DNA of 26,668 nt from assembly GCA_964519355.1 (NCBI GenBank), contig CAZFJW010000005.1, forward strand, positions 1-26,668, read 5' to 3'. Positions 23,658 to 26,668 of the stretch are shown here, one piece after another (positions within the stretch are counted from its first letter, which is position 1; every line of letters begins with the position of its first letter). The DNA comes from CAZBEA01 sp964519355. GTDB taxonomy: Bacteria > Patescibacteriota > Microgenomatia > Levybacterales > GWA1-39-11. The notes below the pieces were generated by a model, which did not search any database, had not been told where the DNA came from, and saw only the letters and a list, made by a program, of their open reading frames with translations. The translations under genes were made by a program, and so were the position numbers.

Positions 23658-24427
23658 AAACTCTATCAGTTGCTCTTGCTACTTATAATGAAGAGGAAAA
23701 CTTAGCCGCATGTCTTGATACAGTAAAAGATTTTGCTGATGAAATAGTCGTTGTTGATGGCACCTCAAAAGACAGGACTGTAGAAATAGCCAAAAGATAC
23801 AATGCAAAAGTAATCATCAGAGAAAATCCAAAAATTTTTCATATCAATAAGCAAATTGCGATTGATCATTGTTCAAGCGATTGGATACTTCAGTTAGACG
23901 CCGACGAGCATATCTCCGAAAGTTTAAAAAAAGAAATTAAACAAGTCTTGCATGAAGAAGGAGAATTTAATGGATACTGGATTCCTAGAAAAAACTATTT
24001 TTTGGGAAGATTTTTGGTAAAGGGTGGTCAATATCCTGACTATACTGTGAGATTTTATAAAAAAGGAAAGGGCAGACTGCCGCAAAAAGATGTTCATGAA
24101 CAGGCTGAAATTGATGGAAAAATAGGATATCTTAAAACCCCCCTTCTCCATTACCCATATAAAGATTTCCAATTTTATCTTACAAAATGGAATAGGTATA
24201 ACAACATTATCGCAACACAATTGGGTCAAGAACTTAAAGAGAAAGGTATTTTTACAAAAATTTTCTTTATCTTTTCATACCTGTTGATAAAACCTGTTCA
24301 TTGGTTTTTACTGACATACATTCGTCATAAGGGATTTGTTGATTCCTGGCAAGGATTTGTTTTTTGTCTCTTTTCGGCACTTCGTTTTCCCTTTGCATGT
24401 TTAAAGTATCTAAAACTTATCAAATAA
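23654..24427 (+). CDS. GT2 family glycosyltransferase, WaaE/KdtX-like
   Basis: A 257-residue GT-A enzyme, close to the usual length of WaaE-type beta-1,4-glucosyltransferases. Motifs are ATYNEEEN (9-16), IVVVDGTSKDRT (31-42), the metal-binding LDADEH (81-86), GYWIPRKNYFLGR (about 105-117), GQYPDYTVRFYKKGKGR and KDVHEQAE, all typical of this subgroup. The C-terminal HKGFVDSWQGF segment corresponds to the GYRDG region of the paralogs at 366 and 7269, followed by a hydrophobic stretch that may sit at the membrane. It overlaps GT39 member 5 by 4 bases and closes the second coupled block. Named WaaE-like on resemblance; an LPS core role is unlikely in a Patescibacterium. Confidence 0.9.
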   Translation: MKTLSVALATYNEEENLAACLDTVKDFADEIVVVDGTSKDRTVEIAKRYNAKVIIRENPKIFHINKQIAIDHCSSDWILQLDADEHISESLKKEIKQVLHEEGEFNGYWIPRKNYFLGRFLVKGGQYPDYTVRFYKKGKGRLPQKDVHEQAEIDGKIGYLKTPLLHYPYKDFQFYLTKWNRYNNIIATQLGQELKEKGIFTKIFFIFSYLLIKPVHWFLLTYIRHKGFVDSWQGFVFCLFSALRFPFACLKYLKLIK

Positions 24428-24433
24428 GATAAT
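24428..24433 (+). promoter_or_regulatory. Possible -10 element (GATAAT) before the GT4 gene at 24441
   Basis: GATAAT matches the -10 consensus at five of six positions and is separated from the ATG by 7 bases, the same spacing as the extended -10 at 8393-8398. No -35 box is apparent, and AT-rich chance matches are frequent, so this is tentative. Confidence 0.35.
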
Positions 24434-24440
24434 ATTTTTT

Positions 24441-25502
24441 ATGAAAATTGCTATTGATATCTCTCCATTAAATCCCAGTTCTGGACATTCGGTTCGGGGT
24501 GTAGGTTCATACATTAGGTTGCTTCAGGACAATTTAGAGAAATTTGATCTAGTAAATAAATATTTTTTCTTCGAGAGAAAAAATGAAGTTCCCGATGACA
24601 TAGATATAATTCATTATCCCTACTTTGACCCATTTAGCCTTTTTTTACCAAAACAAAAAATGAAAAAAACTATAATTACTATCCATGACCTGACACCTGT
24701 AGTTTTTCCTGATAAATTTCCGGCGGGTTTGAAGGGAAATATTAATTGGAAGATTCAAAAGAGATTGATTCCCAAATTAGGCGGGGTAATCACAGATTCA
24801 AATAGCGCAGCGCGGGATGTAGAAAGATATACAAAGATAAGTCTGAATAAAGTTTTTGCTATACATTTGGCAGTACCAAATAACTATTCTGACATAAAAA
24901 AATTAGACTCACAAAAACTGGTAATAAATAAATACGATTTACCTAACAATTTTGTTCTATATGTGGGGGATGTGACATGGAACAAAAATTTACCATTTAT
25001 CCTTGAAGCATGTGTTCAAGCGAGTATTCCTCTTGTTCTTGTGGGAAAAGCAATTACAGAAAAAAAATTTGATGTTTCAAACCCGTGGAATAACGACCGA
25101 AAAAAAGTTCAATCTCTTCTCCTGCAAAACCAGCGAACACTCTTCCCATTGGGTTTTGTCCCAGATGAGGATTTAGCGACACTGTACAAAATTGCAAAAA
25201 CACTTGTTATGCCATCGCATTATGAAGGATTTGGATTGCCAGTACTAGAAGCTATGCAGAGCGGGTGTCCAGTAATTACTTCAAAAAATGGAAGTCTGCC
25301 CGAGGTTGGAGGGGATGCTGTTTGTTATATTGATTCAGAAAAAAAAAGTGATTTGATGTCTGCAATGAAGATAATGATGAGCGACGAATCGGAAAGAGAA
25401 AAACTTATACAAGCAGGTCTTGTGCAGTCAAAAAAATTCACTATAAAAAAGATGATGAACGAAACTATTAGTGCATATGAAACAGTTGGTTCAAAAAAAT
25501 AG
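24441..25502 (+). CDS. GT4 family glycosyltransferase (mannosyltransferase-like)
   Basis: A 353-residue GT-B enzyme. The N-terminal domain begins KIAIDISPLNPSSGHSVRGV, with the glycine loop RGVGSY typical of the WbaZ/MtfB-like GT4 group, and includes TIHDLTPVVFPDKF and TDSNSAARDV. The C-terminal donor domain starts near YVGDVTWNKNL and has E262-G-F-G-L-P-V-L-E270, the EX7E motif, then EAMQSGCPVITS and GSLPEVGGDA. Mannose is the common donor in this group but is not proven here. It starts 13 bases after the previous gene with no Shine-Dalgarno site and a possible -10 just upstream, and it overlaps the next gene by 26 bases. Confidence 0.9.
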   Translation: MKIAIDISPLNPSSGHSVRGVGSYIRLLQDNLEKFDLVNKYFFFERKNEVPDDIDIIHYPYFDPFSLFLPKQKMKKTIITIHDLTPVVFPDKFPAGLKGNINWKIQKRLIPKLGGVITDSNSAARDVERYTKISLNKVFAIHLAVPNNYSDIKKLDSQKLVINKYDLPNNFVLYVGDVTWNKNLPFILEACVQASIPLVLVGKAITEKKFDVSNPWNNDRKKVQSLLLQNQRTLFPLGFVPDEDLATLYKIAKTLVMPSHYEGFGLPVLEAMQSGCPVITSKNGSLPEVGGDAVCYIDSEKKSDLMSAMKIMMSDESEREKLIQAGLVQSKKFTIKKMMNETISAYETVGSKK

Positions 25503-26598
25503 CGATCTTCTTTTTGTCTCTGCTCTTTTTATTGCAGCAAAAGTATATATTTATTTAATACTTTTTATTTCGAGGAATTATTTGCCTGTAAATCCTACGT
25601 TTCTAGCCCAGAGTAGACTCGCAAATTTTGATGGAGTACACTATTTGTCAATTGCAGAAAATGGGTATGGTTATGCTCAGCAAGCTTTTTTCCCCATATT
25701 TCCACTTCTTATAAAACTAATACATGAAGTATTGGGAATTTCATATATAAGTTCAGGGATAGTACTTTCCAATATAGTTTTTTTCTTACTCTTGTTGGCA
25801 CTTTTTAAGTGGTCTAAAAAACTTTTGAATAAAAAAAACGCTAAGTGGACATTAATATTCTATTTGTCTTTTCCAATGGCTTTTTTCCTTCAATGTCTCT
25901 ATACAGAAGGACTCTTCATATTGTTGGTTATTTTTTCACTTTTTCTATCAGACCAGAAAAAATATTTTCTCGCATTTTTAATTGCAGGAATAGCTTCTGG
26001 AACAAGAGTTGTTGGTATTTTTTTACTCCCTACAATACTTATTCCAATGATATATTCTCGAAGAAAAAAAATAAGTATGCAATTTATGTTGCAAGTGACT
26101 TGTTACGTCCTAGTTGGAGCAACGGGACTCGCAGGGTATATTTGGTATCTGGGATCAAAATATAAAGATCCATTCTTATTTTTACATACTCAATCAGCGT
26201 TTGGAGCAAATAGGAGCACTAGTGAACTTGTATTTTTGCCGCAGGTGCTTTTTAGGTACTTAAAGATTCTGTTCACAGTAGATCCTTCAACTCTTACTTT
26301 TTGGATTTCAGCTAGTGAGCTCGCTTTTCTTTTTCTGGGAATAAGTTTATGTATAGCTGCATTCAAAACAAAAATTCCAAAACAATATGTTATTTTTTCA
26401 TTAGTTCTTATCATTTTTCCAACGCTAACCGGAACGCTCTCGTCAATACCGCGCTACACTTTGGCTGCAGTAGTTATCCCAATGGTTTTTGTATTCTTGA
26501 TAAAGAAAACAAAAATGAAAGTATTTTTTGTTCTCTTAATGCTCTTGCTCCAATTTGTTTTTGCCTCGCTCTTTTATGCTGGATTTTTTGTATCTTAG
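25477..26598 (+). CDS. PIG-V-like (GT76) membrane mannosyltransferase
   Basis: A 373-residue polytopic protein. The first outer loop carries ANFDGVHYLSIAENGYG (49-65) and QQAFFPIFPLL (68-78), the signature of bacterial relatives of PIG-V, the GPI mannosyltransferase 2, which uses dolichyl-phosphate-mannose. YTEGLFILL and, near the end, SIPRYTLAAV are also in line with this family. The ATG at 25477 is chosen; a GTG at 25471 would add only two residues, and the start lies inside the end of the GT4 gene (26-base overlap). It would use the product of the DPM1-like enzyme to add a mannose-like sugar outside the membrane. It is the last full gene of the window. Confidence 0.82.
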   Translation: MKQLVQKNSDLLFVSALFIAAKVYIYLILFISRNYLPVNPTFLAQSRLANFDGVHYLSIAENGYGYAQQAFFPIFPLLIKLIHEVLGISYISSGIVLSNIVFFLLLLALFKWSKKLLNKKNAKWTLIFYLSFPMAFFLQCLYTEGLFILLVIFSLFLSDQKKYFLAFLIAGIASGTRVVGIFLLPTILIPMIYSRRKKISMQFMLQVTCYVLVGATGLAGYIWYLGSKYKDPFLFLHTQSAFGANRSTSELVFLPQVLFRYLKILFTVDPSTLTFWISASELAFLFLGISLCIAAFKTKIPKQYVIFSLVLIIFPTLTGTLSSIPRYTLAAVVIPMVFVFLIKKTKMKVFFVLLMLLLQFVFASLFYAGFFVS

Positions 26599-26601
26599 CA
26601 C

Positions 26602-26630
26602 TTGGGATTGTCTTGGCTTTTTTGTATACT
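26602..26630 (+). promoter_or_regulatory. Promoter (-35 TTGGGA, -10 TATACT) before the right-edge gene
   Basis: TTGGGA (26602-26607, four of six matches) and TATACT (26625-26630, five of six matches) are separated by exactly 17 bases in the gap after the PIG-V-like gene. The hexamer ends 10 bases before the ATG at 26641, giving a leader of only a few bases. It marks a likely new transcription unit. Confidence 0.5.
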
Positions 26631-26640
26631 TACCTTCAGT

Positions 26641-26668
26641 ATGGAATCTGCGGCACAAAATTTACACA
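26641..26668 (+). CDS. Start of an unidentified gene cut by the window end
   Basis: An ATG at 26641 opens a frame reading M-E-S-A-A-Q-N-L-H to the end of the window. It follows a well spaced -35/-10 pair and comes 42 bases after the previous stop. Too little is visible to identify the product; it could also be a chance ATG. Confidence 0.4.

Noticed and set aside
25471..25476. GTG at 25471 for the PIG-V-like gene
   Set aside because: It adds only two residues before an ATG and has no Shine-Dalgarno site.
25845..26165. Plus-strand open frame of 106 residues
   Set aside because: It is an out-of-frame shadow of the PIG-V-like gene.
1..26668. Insertion sequences, CRISPR arrays, tRNA or rRNA genes
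   Set aside because: No transposase, spaced direct repeats or tRNA-like cloverleaf was seen, and nearly every base is covered by the glycosylation genes.

Overview
The window is AT-rich, almost fully coding DNA (no gene-free stretch longer than about 55 bases) that looks like a Patescibacteria/CPR genome, most likely of the Microgenomates (OP11) type. I infer this from the DUF5652 membrane protein at 8072-8350, the tandem GT39-like proteins with D-E-V-x2-GYNA motifs, the scarcity of Shine-Dalgarno sites, and the short overlapping genes. TGA is used as a stop codon (many ATGA overlaps), so the UGA-recoding Gracilibacteria/Absconditabacteria lineages are excluded. The lineage is a judgement from protein style, not from a marker gene. 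I see no tRNA, rRNA, CRISPR array or insertion sequence.

Layout. (1) 1-8063, plus strand: the end of a polysaccharide flippase, two cytosolic GT2 transferases, three large multi-membrane GT-C-like proteins (PTPS-related, GT39-like, YfhO-like) and a third GT2. The genes overlap by 4 to 20 bases, so this is one translationally coupled operon continuing in from the left. (2) 8072-8350, minus strand: a lone DUF5652 gene, convergent with the first operon and divergent from the second, with facing promoters in 8351-8405. (3) 8406-24427, plus strand: GT4, YfhO-like, GT2, a soluble DPM1-like polyprenyl-phosphate sugar synthase, an unassigned GT-C protein, a methyltransferase, five consecutive GT39 paralogs (15270-23657) and a WaaE-like GT2. 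(4) 24441-26598: a GT4 and a PIG-V-like (GT76) membrane mannosyltransferase, followed by a promoter and the first codons of another gene at the right edge.

Working together (inference). Cytosolic GT2/GT4 enzymes would assemble a lipid-linked glycan, which the flippase would move across the membrane. The DPM1-like enzyme would make polyprenyl-phosphate-linked sugar, the donor class used by GT-C enzymes outside the membrane. Eleven GT-C-like proteins could then decorate a surface glycan or glycoprotein, possibly with the methyltransferase capping or modifying a sugar. No initiating sugar-phosphate transferase, Wzy polymerase, ligase, GtcA-type flippase or nucleotide-sugar synthesis gene is visible.

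The most notable points are the five-gene GT39 array with a motif-degenerate first member carrying a G8 tract, a shared C-terminal 'YPGW...YVDG' module in three different GT-C proteins (shortened in one), and promoter geometry suggesting leaderless transcripts.
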